Assembly: GCF_003201835.2 (NCBI RefSeq)
Contig: NZ_CP029289.2
Coordinates: 806,001-870,000, forward strand
Source: Acidianus brierleyi
GTDB lineage: Archaea; Thermoproteota; Thermoprotei_A; Sulfolobales; Sulfolobaceae
DNA: 64,000 nt
Reading direction: 5' to 3'
Shown: positions 46,233 to 56,180 of the stretch, one piece after another
Numbering within the stretch: position 1 is the first letter of the stretch
Layout: each line of letters begins with the position of its first letter
The notes under the pieces: generated by a model
Told to the model about the DNA's origin: nothing
Seen by the model: only the letters and a program-made list of their open reading frames with translations
Databases searched by the model: none
Made by a program: the position numbers and the translations under genes

Positions 46233-47258
46233 TTATTTGTAAAATAGCTTATTTCCTCTCTCTATTTTCTCCTTTAACCTCCTTTGTTCTAAATCATACA
46301 ATTTCCTTATAAGTTTCCATTTAACGAAATCTGGAGCGTAAATGCTAATTCCAGATAATATTGCCCTTAAACTCTTTTTATTAAGCTTAAAATAATAGTA
46401 TAAATCCTCTAATGTAGGTCTATATTTTTTATCTATAGGAATAGAAGGAAGTCTAGCTAAAGTAATTTTATCGTTAGCTAATTCAGTTCTTATATTTCTC
46501 TCGTAAGCCGTATTTCGTGCCATATTATGAAGTATTATGAAGTCATTTATATGATGTTCTTTAAAATTCTTTTTCCCTTTTATCCACTCAATAATATTTG
46601 TATTATTTAATACACTTGAGTTAGTATAATGTATCCTTCTAAGAGATAATACACATGGATCAACTATCATCTTCTTGTTACTGATTAATCCTAAATAAAA
46701 CATGAACATATCAATAGAATAATCTATTTTCTCCAGATATGATATAGAATTAGTAATCAAAGTTTTTCTTATGCTTATTGAACTGTTGTTAATTCTTGCA
46801 TCCTTACTTAACATAAATCCGAATTTTTTTACTTTTTCCTGGTTGTCTATTATAGTATAATCGTAATCCTTCTTAATATGTATTTTATCAAGATTATTGG
46901 GAGTCCTTTCAAGAAAATTCTCAAAAGCGTTATGATAGTATCCTACTTCTTCGTCTTGGAATACTTCCTTAACCTTCTCCAACTTCCTGGGCAAGAATAA
47001 GTCATCGTCGTCAAGGAAGGATATTACTTCACCCCTAGCTTCCCTCAAACCATTCACAATATCCATACCGCACATCTCCTCACCAACAAGAACGCTCTTA
47101 ACACTGTTCTCCTTCAAGTAATCGTCAATCTCGTCCTTAAAATTCTTAACAACAATAATCTCATAATCATCAATTGTTTGATTCAAAACGGAATCAACAG
47201 CATCCCTCAAATATTCCCTCCTATTATGAGCAGTAACAATAACAGAAATGAAAGGCAT
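46233..47258 (-). CDS. GT2 glycosyltransferase, trio copy 3
   Basis: 341 residues. The first 60 and 80-145 codons match the copies at 18128 and 24881 almost perfectly, including the promoter-proximal sequence. Codons 60-75 (EEMCGMDIVNGLR) are unique, and everything after about 145 is distinct (MLSKDARINNSSISIRKTL onward). The VGYYHNAFENFLERTPNN patch follows copy 1, not copy 2. So it keeps the donor site but has a different acceptor half. Confidence 0.87.
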   Translation of the reverse strand: MPFISVIVTAHNRREYLRDAVDSVLNQTIDDYEIIVVKNFKDEIDDYLKENSVKSVLVGEEMCGMDIVNGLREARGEVISFLDDDDLFLPRKLEKVKEVFQDEEVGYYHNAFENFLERTPNNLDKIHIKKDYDYTIIDNQEKVKKFGFMLSKDARINNSSISIRKTLITNSISYLEKIDYSIDMFMFYLGLISNKKMIVDPCVLSLRRIHYTNSSVLNNTNIIEWIKGKKNFKEHHINDFIILHNMARNTAYERNIRTELANDKITLARLPSIPIDKKYRPTLEDLYYYFKLNKKSLRAILSGISIYAPDFVKWKLIRKLYDLEQRRLKEKIERGNKLFYK

Positions 47259-47281
47259 AAATAAAATTGAAAAAAGAATAT
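46823..47281 (-). repeat. Third copy of the GT2 trio N-terminal module
   Basis: Promoter plus about 145 codons shared with 18098-18563 (inverted) and 24450-24911 (direct). Internal patches differ. Bounds are approximate. Confidence 0.8.
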
Positions 47282-47565
47282 TTAAGAATTGCTTTATGCA
47301 TTAGTTGAAATTTTTAGGTCTTAAGCTAGAAGCGAAATAAATTCTAAATCTTGAGTCTAGTTAAAAATTAGCTATACGTTTCTATTGAGAAAAACTGAAG
47401 AATTTCACAAAGCATTCAAGAATTTGTAGTATTCAATGTATTATTCTATCACCTTTTTCTTGATTTAAATAATAAGTGGTATAGAACTCTTCCATAATTT
47501 TATCTATACATTTTAGCCGAATTATTAAGAAACCTTTTAATTATTAAACATTTAGGAAGGCAATT
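47259..47565. other. Intergenic region
   Basis: 307 bp. Near its left end lies the shared GT2-trio promoter (minus strand). A short readable piece (TEEFHKAFKNL, near 47389-47430) may be a remnant. TTTAGGAAGG at 47551-47560 is a possible ribosome-binding site for the next gene. Confidence 0.4.
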
Positions 47566-48505
47566 GTGAAATTGCTAAGTATAATAATAGTTAATGTAAA
47601 GGGTAAGGAAAATCTTTCTAGACTTTTACAGTCATTATCTTTATCTACTTTTAAGGACTTTGAAATTATTGTAATAGACAATGTAAAAAACGAGTCTTTA
47701 AATAATGTAAAAACAGTTTATATTAATGAAGATAAGGGTCCTGCTTATTGCCGTAATATTGGAGCTAGAAACTCAGAAGGTAAATTTTTACTATTTTTAG
47801 ACAATGATACTAAAGTCCCAGAAGATTCCTTGGGACATTTAATTAATTTTTTATCATCCAATCAATATAAAATAGTTCAACTAAAATTAATAAGAGAGGA
47901 TGGAACAATAGATAGTGCTGGAGGTTTTATAGACGATCTAGGCTATCCTTATGAGAAATACAGAGGAGAAAGATCAAAGAACGTCAACTCTATTTATCCA
48001 ATTCTCTATGCTAAAGGCGCTGCATTAATAATTTCACGTGATGTTTTTGAAAAATTAGGAGGATTTGATGAGGATTATTTTTTTCGGATATGAGGAAACT
48101 GATCTTTGTTTTAGAGCATGGAAACTAGGATATGAGGTAGTATTTCTTCCCGTAAATATAATCCACTATGAGCACGGTTCTTATTCCAATAACGATGTTA
48201 AAAAGGAAAGGAGACTAGTATACTTTTTAGAAAGTAGGAGATTATATTTTATTCATAAGAATTATAATGCAAAATTTCTCTTAAAGAAGTTACCTTTCGT
48301 TTATTATTATTTTTTAGGATCTATGGTCATGGATATAGTCAAAAGGAAAAATACTAATCTTTGTCTAGGAAGACTCAAAGCATTATTATGGTTTTTTACT
48401 AAAATTCCAGAAATAATAAGAAAAAGAATGATAAAAAAGAATTATATACGGAGTGAAAATGATTTGGAAAATTTAGGACTTATAATTTCACATAAAAATA
48501 GATAA
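47566..48505 (+). pseudogene. GT2 glycosyltransferase broken at a T7 tract
   Basis: From a GTG at 47566, with GGAAGG a few bases upstream, a GT-A enzyme reads LSIIIVNVKGKENLSRLL, GPAYCRNIGARNSEGKF, LLFLDNDTKVPEDS, then GGFDEDYFFRI and a stop. The T run at 48078-48084 has seven bases; with six, the frame continues YFFGYEETDLCFRAWKLGY into the second part, to 48505. The rest of both halves looks intact. Sequencing error, a true mutation, or slippage-based on/off switching would all give this. Confidence 0.85.
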
Positions 48506-48582
48506 TCCAAGTTACAAGATACAGAACTTTCCTAAGTTTCTATAAAAAGCTTTTTATTTATCTTCTAGAACAACAATGCATA

Positions 48583-49644
48583 ATGTTAGAATTTCTAATA
48601 GCAGGATTATTATTGTTAATTATCCATTTCGGAGAGCCTGTATATTACTTTATGTACGTAAAAGGAAATAAATTGAATATTTCTCCCGTTTATTCAGAAC
48701 CTCCAAAAGTGAGTATAATAATACCAACATATAACGAGGGGGACAAAATAAGGGAGAAAATAAAAAATGTGCTTGATAGCTATCCTAATGATTATATGGA
48801 AATCTTAGTAGTAGATTCAAGTAATGATGGAACGGACGAAATAGTAAAAACTATGGGAATTCCACAAATAAGGATAATAAAGGAAGAAAAAAGAAAAGGG
48901 AAAATATTTGCAGTAAAAGAAGGAATAAGAAATGCTAAAAATAACCTTGTAATAATAACAGATGCTGACGCTATATGGGAAAATCCCTTAATTAATGCTG
49001 TGAAATTCTTGGGGGGAGAAATAGGAGCAGTTAGCTGTATAAAGTCAGCTAATAGTGAAACAGAAAATGCTTACAGGAATTTTTATAATGTAATAAGACT
49101 TGGGGAATCAGCTATTTTTGCTACACCAATATTTCATGGGGAAATGACAGCATTTAGAAAAGATATTATAAATGATAAAGATTTACCCAACGTTGGTGCA
49201 GACGATAGTACAATAGCCACTCTAACAGCTATAAAAGGGTTTAGGGCTATATGTGTTAAAGACTTTCTTGCTAAGGAAATAGCTCCTAAAGGATTGGATT
49301 ACGTAAGCTGGAAAATGAGGAGAGGTTCTCATCTAGTAAGACACTTTTTTAGGAATCTTTCGAAAGTTTTAAAATCTAACAACCAATACTTTAAAAAAAT
49401 TTTTGTTGAAGAATTCTATCTCCATATTATTAATCCCTGGCTTCTAGTGCTAGGTATATTATTTTTAGCTATAGGTAATATAGAGGTATTCTCAATACTT
49501 TTAATTCTACTTTTAATATCGTTAGTATCCAGCAAAACTAGGGAAGCAATAAGAGCATGGATTCCAAATCAATTCTTTCTAATTTTGGCTCAATTGTTTG
49601 CTACAAAAGGTGAGGTTTTGGCATGGAAAAAGGAGAAAAAATAA
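48583..49644 (+). CDS. Membrane GT2 glycosyltransferase
   Basis: 353 residues. N-terminal helix (FLIAGLLLLIIHFGEPVYYFM), GT-A domain with VSIIIPTYNEGDKI, VIITDADAIWENP, VGADDSTIATLTAIKG and a KMRRGSHLVRHFF segment in the QxxRW position, then helices at the C-terminus (PWLLVLGILFLAIG, SILLILLLISLV). Its end overlaps the following GT4 by 22 bp. It may add several sugars or act on a polyprenyl phosphate. Confidence 0.84.
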   Translation: MLEFLIAGLLLLIIHFGEPVYYFMYVKGNKLNISPVYSEPPKVSIIIPTYNEGDKIREKIKNVLDSYPNDYMEILVVDSSNDGTDEIVKTMGIPQIRIIKEEKRKGKIFAVKEGIRNAKNNLVIITDADAIWENPLINAVKFLGGEIGAVSCIKSANSETENAYRNFYNVIRLGESAIFATPIFHGEMTAFRKDIINDKDLPNVGADDSTIATLTAIKGFRAICVKDFLAKEIAPKGLDYVSWKMRRGSHLVRHFFRNLSKVLKSNNQYFKKIFVEEFYLHIINPWLLVLGILFLAIGNIEVFSILLILLLISLVSSKTREAIRAWIPNQFFLILAQLFATKGEVLAWKKEKK

Positions 49645-50693
49645 TCCATGTTGTACACTCTTTTTATCCAGTAGTAGGCGGAATAGAGAAAGCCGTTTAT
49701 GAGGTTGCTAAGAGACAATCTAAGAAATATGACGTTACAATTATAACATCCTCACAAGTGCCTAACGGAAAGGATGATCTTCATGTGGTAAGAATAAGAA
49801 GTGTAAGGCCTTTCGGAATGCCAGATTTAACTATACCTTTGATAATCCCAGATTTATCTGAAGCAAAGGTAGTTCATTATCATTCTCAAAATTCATTTTT
49901 CTCATATAGAATATTGTCAAAACATGATAATAACGTATTTACTATAATGGCGCTAAATTCTCTAAAAAGTCATCCTAATCCAGTAATTAAGATTCTATCA
50001 CCAATATATTCGCAAATTTTAATAAAAAGGGTTTTAAAATACTCGAAAAGACTTATAGTTAAGAATGAGAGAGATAAAGTAATGCTTGAAGAAATATACG
50101 GTAAGGAATCTTATATTATACCTGACGGTGTTGATGATATGTTCTTTACTGTACCTAAAACCTCTTCCTTTAAAGAAAAAATAGGAGGAGATTATGTATT
50201 ATATATTGGAAGACTTCATCCTTTGAAGGGAGTTAATGTTCTTATTAAAGCATCTAAGAAAATTAACTCAAAGGTAGTCTTTATTGGCCCAGGAGATGTG
50301 AATAAATATGAAAAAATTGCTCAAAAAGAAGGTGTTAAGGATAAGTGTATATTCATGAATTATGTTGATGATTTAACAAAAATAGCGGCAATTGATTCTT
50401 CAAAAGCTGTAATAATACCCAGTATTTCGGACTATGTAGAAGCGTTTTCAATAGTTTTGAGCGAGGCTTGGAGTAGAGAAAAAACAGTAATAGCAAGTAG
50501 TGTTGGAAGCTTGCCTTACAGAATAAGCAATGGAATCGATGGTATATTAGTACGACCTAACGATCCAGAAATACTAGCTGAAACTGTAAATCAAGTAGTT
50601 GAGAATGATATAAATCTTGGTAAAGAAGGAAGAAGAAAGGTACTAAATTGGGATAATGTAACCGAAATGTTGGAAAAAGTATATGAGGAATGA
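49623..50693 (+). CDS. GT4 glycosyltransferase
   Basis: 356 residues with VVHSFYPVVGGIEKAVYEVAKR and VLYIGRLHPLKGVNVLIKASKK, and a donor site PSISDYVEAFSIVLSEAWSREK (EX7E). Overlaps its upstream GT2 by 22 bp and is followed 3 bp later by a membrane protein, forming an operon. Confidence 0.87.
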   Translation: MEKGEKIIHVVHSFYPVVGGIEKAVYEVAKRQSKKYDVTIITSSQVPNGKDDLHVVRIRSVRPFGMPDLTIPLIIPDLSEAKVVHYHSQNSFFSYRILSKHDNNVFTIMALNSLKSHPNPVIKILSPIYSQILIKRVLKYSKRLIVKNERDKVMLEEIYGKESYIIPDGVDDMFFTVPKTSSFKEKIGGDYVLYIGRLHPLKGVNVLIKASKKINSKVVFIGPGDVNKYEKIAQKEGVKDKCIFMNYVDDLTKIAAIDSSKAVIIPSISDYVEAFSIVLSEAWSREKTVIASSVGSLPYRISNGIDGILVRPNDPEILAETVNQVVENDINLGKEGRRKVLNWDNVTEMLEKVYEE

Positions 50694-50696
50694 GCC

Positions 50697-51377
50697 ATGA
50701 ATGTTGTTTGGGCATATATTATAATAATTGGAATTGCACTACTTATACCCAGTCTTTTTATAATAGGCTATCCTCCATTCATTATACTCTCTATAGGACT
50801 AATTATTTCCGGCTCAACAGCTTATGCTATAGATATTAGCAATAATATAGATGATACTATTAACGTTACTTTAGATTCTCTATATGAGAATTTAGAACTC
50901 ATTTTCAGATATTATAATAAACAGCATTATCATAGATTATTTGTTCCTTCTTCATACGGATGTAACGGAGTTTTACTTATAGATAAATACCCTATAAAAA
51001 TAGATAAAATAAATAAAGAATTAGTAAACAAATTCGACGATTCTCTAGGTATCTTCTTGGAAACTCCAGGCTCAATAATAATTAATGAAATGAAAGGTAA
51101 AGGTATAAATTTTACAGAAAACCTCGATTACTTAATGAAAAAAGCCTTATCAGAATTGTATAAATTTTCGGACAATGTAAATATAAATTATATTAGAAAC
51201 GACCTAATTAGAGTTTCCCTAATAAACCCTAAACCTGGAAAGAATTACGGAATATTAGGATACGTACAATCGCTAATAGCTGCAGCAGTTCTAGCTGAAA
51301 AAGAATCAAAATTAGTTTATGTTGATAAACAAGAAAAACATAGAAATACACTAAATATAGATCTCGTTTTACTATAA
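50697..51377 (+). CDS. Unknown membrane protein, glycosyltransferase operon
   Basis: 226 residues. Two N-terminal helices (VVWAYIIIIGIALLIPSLF, PPFIILSIGLIISGSTAY) precede a roughly 180-residue soluble domain with YDNIDDTINVTL-like acidic stretches and CNGVLLIDKYPIKID. No family recognised. It starts 3 bp after the GT4 gene, so it probably works with it; then comes a glycosidase with its own spacing of 39 bp. Confidence 0.6.
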   Translation: MNVVWAYIIIIGIALLIPSLFIIGYPPFIILSIGLIISGSTAYAIDISNNIDDTINVTLDSLYENLELIFRYYNKQHYHRLFVPSSYGCNGVLLIDKYPIKIDKINKELVNKFDDSLGIFLETPGSIIINEMKGKGINFTENLDYLMKKALSELYKFSDNVNINYIRNDLIRVSLINPKPGKNYGILGYVQSLIAAAVLAEKESKLVYVDKQEKHRNTLNIDLVLL

Positions 51378-51416
51378 GCAATTAAGTTTTAAATTATTTA
51401 TTAATTATCCTTTATA

Positions 51417-53435
51417 ATGGTATTTTATACTTGGAAAGACGACATAAAGGCAGGAGTTCCTCTAGGAGGAATAGGAACAGGGAAAATAGAAATTAATAAT
51501 AAAGGGAAACTCGTAAATCTCACTATCTTTGGAAATATGGGAAGTCCAATTGAAGAAACTAGAGGCTTCCACATATTTATTTTACCGAAGGATGCAAAAC
51601 CTTTCTTCCTAGAAAAGAATTTAACAATTTATGGAATGGAAAAGTATGAAAGTGAATTAACCTATGAGGGAAGATATCCTTTTATGTATTTAAAAGGAAA
51701 AAAAGATAAGGTAACTGCTGAACTACAAGGATTCTCTCCAATTATACCTAAAAATCTTAGAGATTCTAATCTTCCTGCAGCAGGATTTAAAATTAAGATT
51801 AATGGAAGCAAAGAAGGCATAGTAGCAATATCTTTTCCTAATATTGTAGGAAGTAATCAAATAGGGAGAATAAATGAAAAGGTAAAAGGAGGAATAACTT
51901 TTAAGAATAATCATTTGCTTGATTTCGATCCGAAAAAGGGGGAAATATCCCTCTTATCTGATATAAAAGGTACCAAAGTTATACCTCAATATAATATAAA
52001 TGTTAAACCAGAAATTGCATTAAGTAGTTTTGTCTGGAAAAATAGATATGAAACGAATGAGCCTTGGAATTATATAATAAATGGAAAAGATTTTCAAGAG
52101 GAGGAGCATGAAGTCACTGGTTTCTGGGACGATCCTGCTGGAATATTAATACTGCCATATGAGGAAAACGAGGTGAAATTTGTAATAAGCTGGTATGCTA
52201 CCGGTAAATGGATACAATATCCATATGGATACAATTACCATAAAAATTTCTCTAATTCCCTTGAAGTGGGAGAGTATTTTTTAAAAGAATTTGATAGGTT
52301 AATGAAAGAAACGTTTTCTATAGAAAAAAGTATTCCAGACTGGCTCAAGGACGCAATTATCAATAGTTCATATATTCTTAGCAGTAGTACTATACTTGAT
52401 GATAAGGGTAGATTCGGCATTTATGAGGCACCAGAAGTTTGTCCTTGCGTGAGTACAATAGCAGCGTTATGTTATGAAGGTGGATCATTACCAGTTGTTA
52501 TGTTTTTCCCAGAAATAGAGAAAGAATATCTAAATTATCTTGGAAGTAAAATGAGAAATGATGGATATGTACCTCATGATTTAGGGCTCTATTCTCTAGA
52601 TCTTCCAATTGATGGAACAACTTCACCACCTAAATGGAAGGATACTAATCCAACGTTTATTCTTCTTATATATAGATATTATAAATTTACTGGAGATATT
52701 AATTTTCTTAAAGAAATGTACTCAAAACTTTTGAAAGCTTTCAATTGGGAGTTAGAACAAGATAAGGATGGTGATGGAGTTCCTGAAACTGAAGGTGCTG
52801 GTGATACCGGGTTTGATACTACTCCGATAAAAGGAATTGATAGTTATACTACTTCGCTTTATATAGCTTCAATATTGGCAATGAAGGAAATCGCCTCAAT
52901 TTTAAACGATAAAGATACTCAAGAAAAAATGAAAGATCTCCTCGAGAAATCCAGGAAAGTTTACTCCTCATTATTTAATGGAAAATATTTTATAGCATGG
53001 AGGAATGAGAAGGAAGAAAAAGATTTCCTTTTCATGGGTCAGTTATTCGGAGAATGGTGGGCAGAAATCTTAGGTCTAGAGAAAATAATAGAAGAAGAAA
53101 AGATTTCTTCAGCTTTGAAATATCTTTTAAATATAAACGGTCAAGCATCTGAGTACTGTACTCCTAATATGGTGAAGGAAAATGGTGAGATCGTAAACAT
53201 GGGACCTCAAAGTTACTCTTCGTGGCCTAGATTAGTTTTTGCTATAGGTTGGTTAGGATATAAAAGAGATAAAAAATGGCTAGACGTGGTTAAAAAGGAA
53301 TGGGATAATCTGGTAAAAAACGGCTTAGTATGGAATCAACCATCTAGGATAAATAGTAAAAATGGAAAACCGGAACCAGATAGATATTTGGATCATTATA
53401 TAGGAAACGCATCTATCTGGTCTTTTCTTTTTTAA
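51417..53435 (+). CDS. GH116 beta-glucosidase/beta-xylosidase-like enzyme
   Basis: 672 residues, second GH116 of the window. N-terminal GVPLGGIGTGKIE, the beta-sandwich domain to about residue 290, then the helical barrel. Expected nucleophile E337 in GRFGIYEAPE; acid/base D467 in GAGDTGFDTTPIKG. It looks closest to the crenarchaeal bifunctional beta-glucosidase/beta-xylosidase. No signal peptide. Its location by the glycan island suits trimming or recycling of xylose- or glucose-containing glycans made with the UDP-xylose pathway; that is inference. Overlaps the convergent regulator by 4 bp. Confidence 0.88.
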   Translation: MVFYTWKDDIKAGVPLGGIGTGKIEINNKGKLVNLTIFGNMGSPIEETRGFHIFILPKDAKPFFLEKNLTIYGMEKYESELTYEGRYPFMYLKGKKDKVTAELQGFSPIIPKNLRDSNLPAAGFKIKINGSKEGIVAISFPNIVGSNQIGRINEKVKGGITFKNNHLLDFDPKKGEISLLSDIKGTKVIPQYNINVKPEIALSSFVWKNRYETNEPWNYIINGKDFQEEEHEVTGFWDDPAGILILPYEENEVKFVISWYATGKWIQYPYGYNYHKNFSNSLEVGEYFLKEFDRLMKETFSIEKSIPDWLKDAIINSSYILSSSTILDDKGRFGIYEAPEVCPCVSTIAALCYEGGSLPVVMFFPEIEKEYLNYLGSKMRNDGYVPHDLGLYSLDLPIDGTTSPPKWKDTNPTFILLIYRYYKFTGDINFLKEMYSKLLKAFNWELEQDKDGDGVPETEGAGDTGFDTTPIKGIDSYTTSLYIASILAMKEIASILNDKDTQEKMKDLLEKSRKVYSSLFNGKYFIAWRNEKEEKDFLFMGQLFGEWWAEILGLEKIIEEEKISSALKYLLNINGQASEYCTPNMVKENGEIVNMGPQSYSSWPRLVFAIGWLGYKRDKKWLDVVKKEWDNLVKNGLVWNQPSRINSKNGKPEPDRYLDHYIGNASIWSFLF

Positions 53436-53797
53436 ACCTTATGAACATGTACTTTATATGCTTCCTCATATTTCTTTATAATATCCTCAAGATCTTGAAT
53501 TATCTTGTTATAAATCTCGACTTTGTCAGTATAGTATACATATTTCGGTTTTCTTACTTTTCCTTCACATTGTTTTTCTCTTTTCACTAGATTTTTCGAT
53601 AAAAGGGCATTTATAGGTTTGTTTATTGAAGTTCTAGCTAAGTTTAATCTTAGTGCTATATCTTCTTCAGACAATTTTTCTCCTGAAGTAAGAAGAAGAT
53701 GAAGAATATTTGTTTCACTCTCACAAAGACCATAAATAAAACCAATTAACTTATGTATTTCAACTTGTCTCCCATCTGGGAACTCTACTTTACTCAT
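53432..53797 (-). CDS. Winged-helix transcriptional regulator
   Basis: 121 residues. Residues about 20-85 form a winged helix-turn-helix: ILHLLLTSGEKLSEEDIALRL, then ARTSINKPINALLSKNLVKR with a KPKYVYYTD wing, and a C-terminal coiled region (IIQDLEDIIKKYEEAYK) for dimerisation. It has features of GbsR/MarR-like regulators. Convergent with the GH116 gene, whose control it may exert. Confidence 0.72.
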   Translation of the reverse strand: MSKVEFPDGRQVEIHKLIGFIYGLCESETNILHLLLTSGEKLSEEDIALRLNLARTSINKPINALLSKNLVKREKQCEGKVRKPKYVYYTDKVEIYNKIIQDLEDIIKKYEEAYKVHVHKV

Positions 53798-53995
53798 GAT
53801 TTATTTTCTAACAAACGAAAATAAAAATTCACATTATAATTTGAATTGTTACCTTTCTTTCACGGAGTTGAATTTCTGTAAAATAGTTTAATTAGGATTT
53901 TTACTAAAAACATTAAAATATCTTATTTAACATTCTCGATTATATATAATACTTTAAAACTTTTATTTACAATAAAAAATATAAGAATTAAAGAG

Positions 53996-54493
53996 TTAAG
54001 ATTTAGTTTCTATTTTTTTAACGAACTTACATTTTTCTAGAAGAGATATTTTATTTAATGTAGACGGTATTATTAAATCATCAACTCCTATGATTGAATC
54101 TATGTAGTTTAATGTATTCTGATCTATATCTAATGTAAGTTTCTTTATATTTCTGAAAGAAAGTGTCTTTCCACTTTGCATTATTTCTTCCTTAGTCACC
54201 GTGAGTTCCTCTAAATCGGAAATTATAGTAACATTTTTCTTAGCGTCCTCATATCCCATCATAAAAGACTTTCCCGTATCTTTTGCACCCTGTATTATTT
54301 GATCTATTGTCCTACTTGCTTTATTAGTTATACCTAAAAACGATGTCAATGCTTGATTTATTACTTCCCCTACAGTCCTACCAGTTTCTCTTGCAGTTAA
54401 AACTGCCTTTTCGTAGAGATCTTTATCTACTCCTCTAACTGTTACTGTTTTCTTCTTTTCATCATCATTTTGGTTATTATTTTCGTTAGACAT
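53996..54493 (-). CDS. Ribbon-helix-helix protein with C-terminal extension
   Basis: 165 residues. After an Asn/Asp/Lys-rich start, residues 15-55 (KTVTVRGVDKDLYEKAVLTA then GRTVGEVINQALTSFLG) fit a ribbon-helix-helix DNA-binding fold. The rest (ISDLEELTVTKEEIMQSG, LDIDQNTLNYIDSIIGVDDL) is a repetitive beta-rich region perhaps sensing a ligand. No partner toxin is adjacent, so a local regulator of the island is possible. Confidence 0.7.
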   Translation of the reverse strand: MSNENNNQNDDEKKKTVTVRGVDKDLYEKAVLTARETGRTVGEVINQALTSFLGITNKASRTIDQIIQGAKDTGKSFMMGYEDAKKNVTIISDLEELTVTKEEIMQSGKTLSFRNIKKLTLDIDQNTLNYIDSIIGVDDLIIPSTLNKISLLEKCKFVKKIETKS

Positions 54494-54547
54494 ATATAAC
54501 TTGTCAGCATTGTCAAATATAAGTTTTACTGTTATACATGTAAAACA

Positions 54548-55534
54548 TCATTTCTTTATAACTTCCAAAAATTTTTGAACTGCAGATTTAGGACTGTGAT
54601 TATTCATTACTATTTCTTTATTTTCTTCAAAATTAATATTAGTCTTATCCTCTAATATATTTATTATAGCAGTTGCAAAATCTTCTTCAGTTTCAGCATT
54701 TACGTAATTAATTTTTTCAATTCCTTCTACAGCTTTTTTAGTAGCTATAATAGGTTTTCCAGAACCCATATATTCAAGAACTTTTAATTTTACACCTCCT
54801 CCTCTCTTAAGAGGAGCCACACAAATATCTGCACCCAAAATATATGGGATTGTGGATCTAACGTAGCCTGTAGCGTAAATAGGAGGACTAACTTGAGGAG
54901 GAGATGGGCCAACCAGGTAAAAATTAACGTTCCTGCCCATTTCTTGAACTCTTTTGGACACTCTTATTAAAAATTCTGCAGCTTCCCTATTAGGTGGATA
55001 ACCCATTCCTCCGACAAAAACTACCGCTGGCTTTTTTAGATCTTGAGGTTTTTCATTAAAGGCGTCTGTATCTATAATATTTGGAAAAATTATTGCTTTC
55101 TTTTTAAGAAGCTTAGCGTCATTTTCTGAAGGTACTAATATTGTATTACAATAATCTGAGAAACTTTCTAAAAATCTAATTATATTTCTTCCAAACATTC
55201 CTAATCCAACATCTTGCTTCGATTCTATTGAATGTAGATGAAGAATGCAATCTGCTTTAGATAACTTACTCGAAATTAATGTAGGTAAAATTGCCCATGC
55301 TGTTTCAGAAACTAATACATCATATTTTCCTTTTATAATTCTATCTATAAAAAAGGGAGACATCTCCCTTAACCACAATAACGATTTTCCTTTTTCTTCC
55401 ACGTTTCTTTTAGAATATGCAATTATTTCTGCATCTTCGTACTTTTTAAGTTCTCTCAATAACAAATAAACTTGCTCGTGAATTCCTCCTCTTTGAGGAT
55501 AAATTGTTTCCATCATAACAAATCCTATTTTCAC
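54548..55534 (-). CDS. GT4 glycosyltransferase
   Basis: 328 residues: GFVMMETIYPQRGGIHEQVYLLL at the start, a second domain with VVFVGGMGYPPNREAAEFLI and APLKRGGGVKLKVLEYMGSGKPIIA. It resembles the GT4 subset with GGGxKxK and E in the donor site. No membrane helix. Stands alone in the minus strand. Confidence 0.84.
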   Translation of the reverse strand: MKIGFVMMETIYPQRGGIHEQVYLLLRELKKYEDAEIIAYSKRNVEEKGKSLLWLREMSPFFIDRIIKGKYDVLVSETAWAILPTLISSKLSKADCILHLHSIESKQDVGLGMFGRNIIRFLESFSDYCNTILVPSENDAKLLKKKAIIFPNIIDTDAFNEKPQDLKKPAVVFVGGMGYPPNREAAEFLIRVSKRVQEMGRNVNFYLVGPSPPQVSPPIYATGYVRSTIPYILGADICVAPLKRGGGVKLKVLEYMGSGKPIIATKKAVEGIEKINYVNAETEEDFATAIINILEDKTNINFEENKEIVMNNHSPKSAVQKFLEVIKK

Positions 55535-55739
55535 AAACTAAACTACAATCAAAGCCCTAAAAACATTTTGAAAAAGATATCTAAGATGTTATATATTAAA
55601 ATATGTATATAGTATAGGAAAGAAGAAAATAATATAAAAAATCTTTTACAACGATATAGAAAAATCATAGAACATTTTCTATATTTACGTGCGTAATAGT
55701 TCGATAAAATATTTAAAATCGTTCCCAAAATTAACAGTG

Positions 55740-55952
55740 ATGGAAAAAGTGGACATAAGACACAGACAGTTAACTAAAACTTTTCCAATATATGTATTTA
55801 TAGAAGTCTTTTACTTTTATGAAATGTTTGAGAATGACGGAATAAGTTTTATTACAAAGATAATTATACTATTAGCAATAATATTTGGAATTAATTTGCT
55901 CGTGCTAGTAGACTATAATAATTACACCAGTAAAAAGATAAAGGGATATTGA
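55740..55952 (+). CDS. Small membrane protein
   Basis: I use the ATG at 55740 (MEKVDIRHRQL), not the in-frame GTG at 55689. 70 residues, one or two helices (ISFITKIIILLAIIFGINLLVL). No family recognised. It precedes the processive-type GT2 by 228 bp. Confidence 0.5.
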   Translation: MEKVDIRHRQLTKTFPIYVFIEVFYFYEMFENDGISFITKIIILLAIIFGINLLVLVDYNNYTSKKIKGY

Positions 55953-56180
55953 ACAATATTAGAAATATTAAAACTAAAATTCTTGATTTAGAGTGTAATT
56001 TATTTTTAAAAAAATAGAATAATATTTTGGAAATAAACAAATTCAGGGTTAATTTCTTAAAAATCAATCCATTTAGTCTTAATTTTACGCCGTATAAAAC
56101 ACAATTATTATACAGAAAAAGTATTTTATTTATCTCGAATAAACTTTTAAAGGAATTGCACGATAATATGAAAGATCTCG

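Noticed and set aside
53996..54493. Antitoxin of a toxin-antitoxin pair
   Set aside because: The RHH domain fits, but no toxin gene is adjacent and the protein has a long C-terminal extension, so regulator is the safer label.
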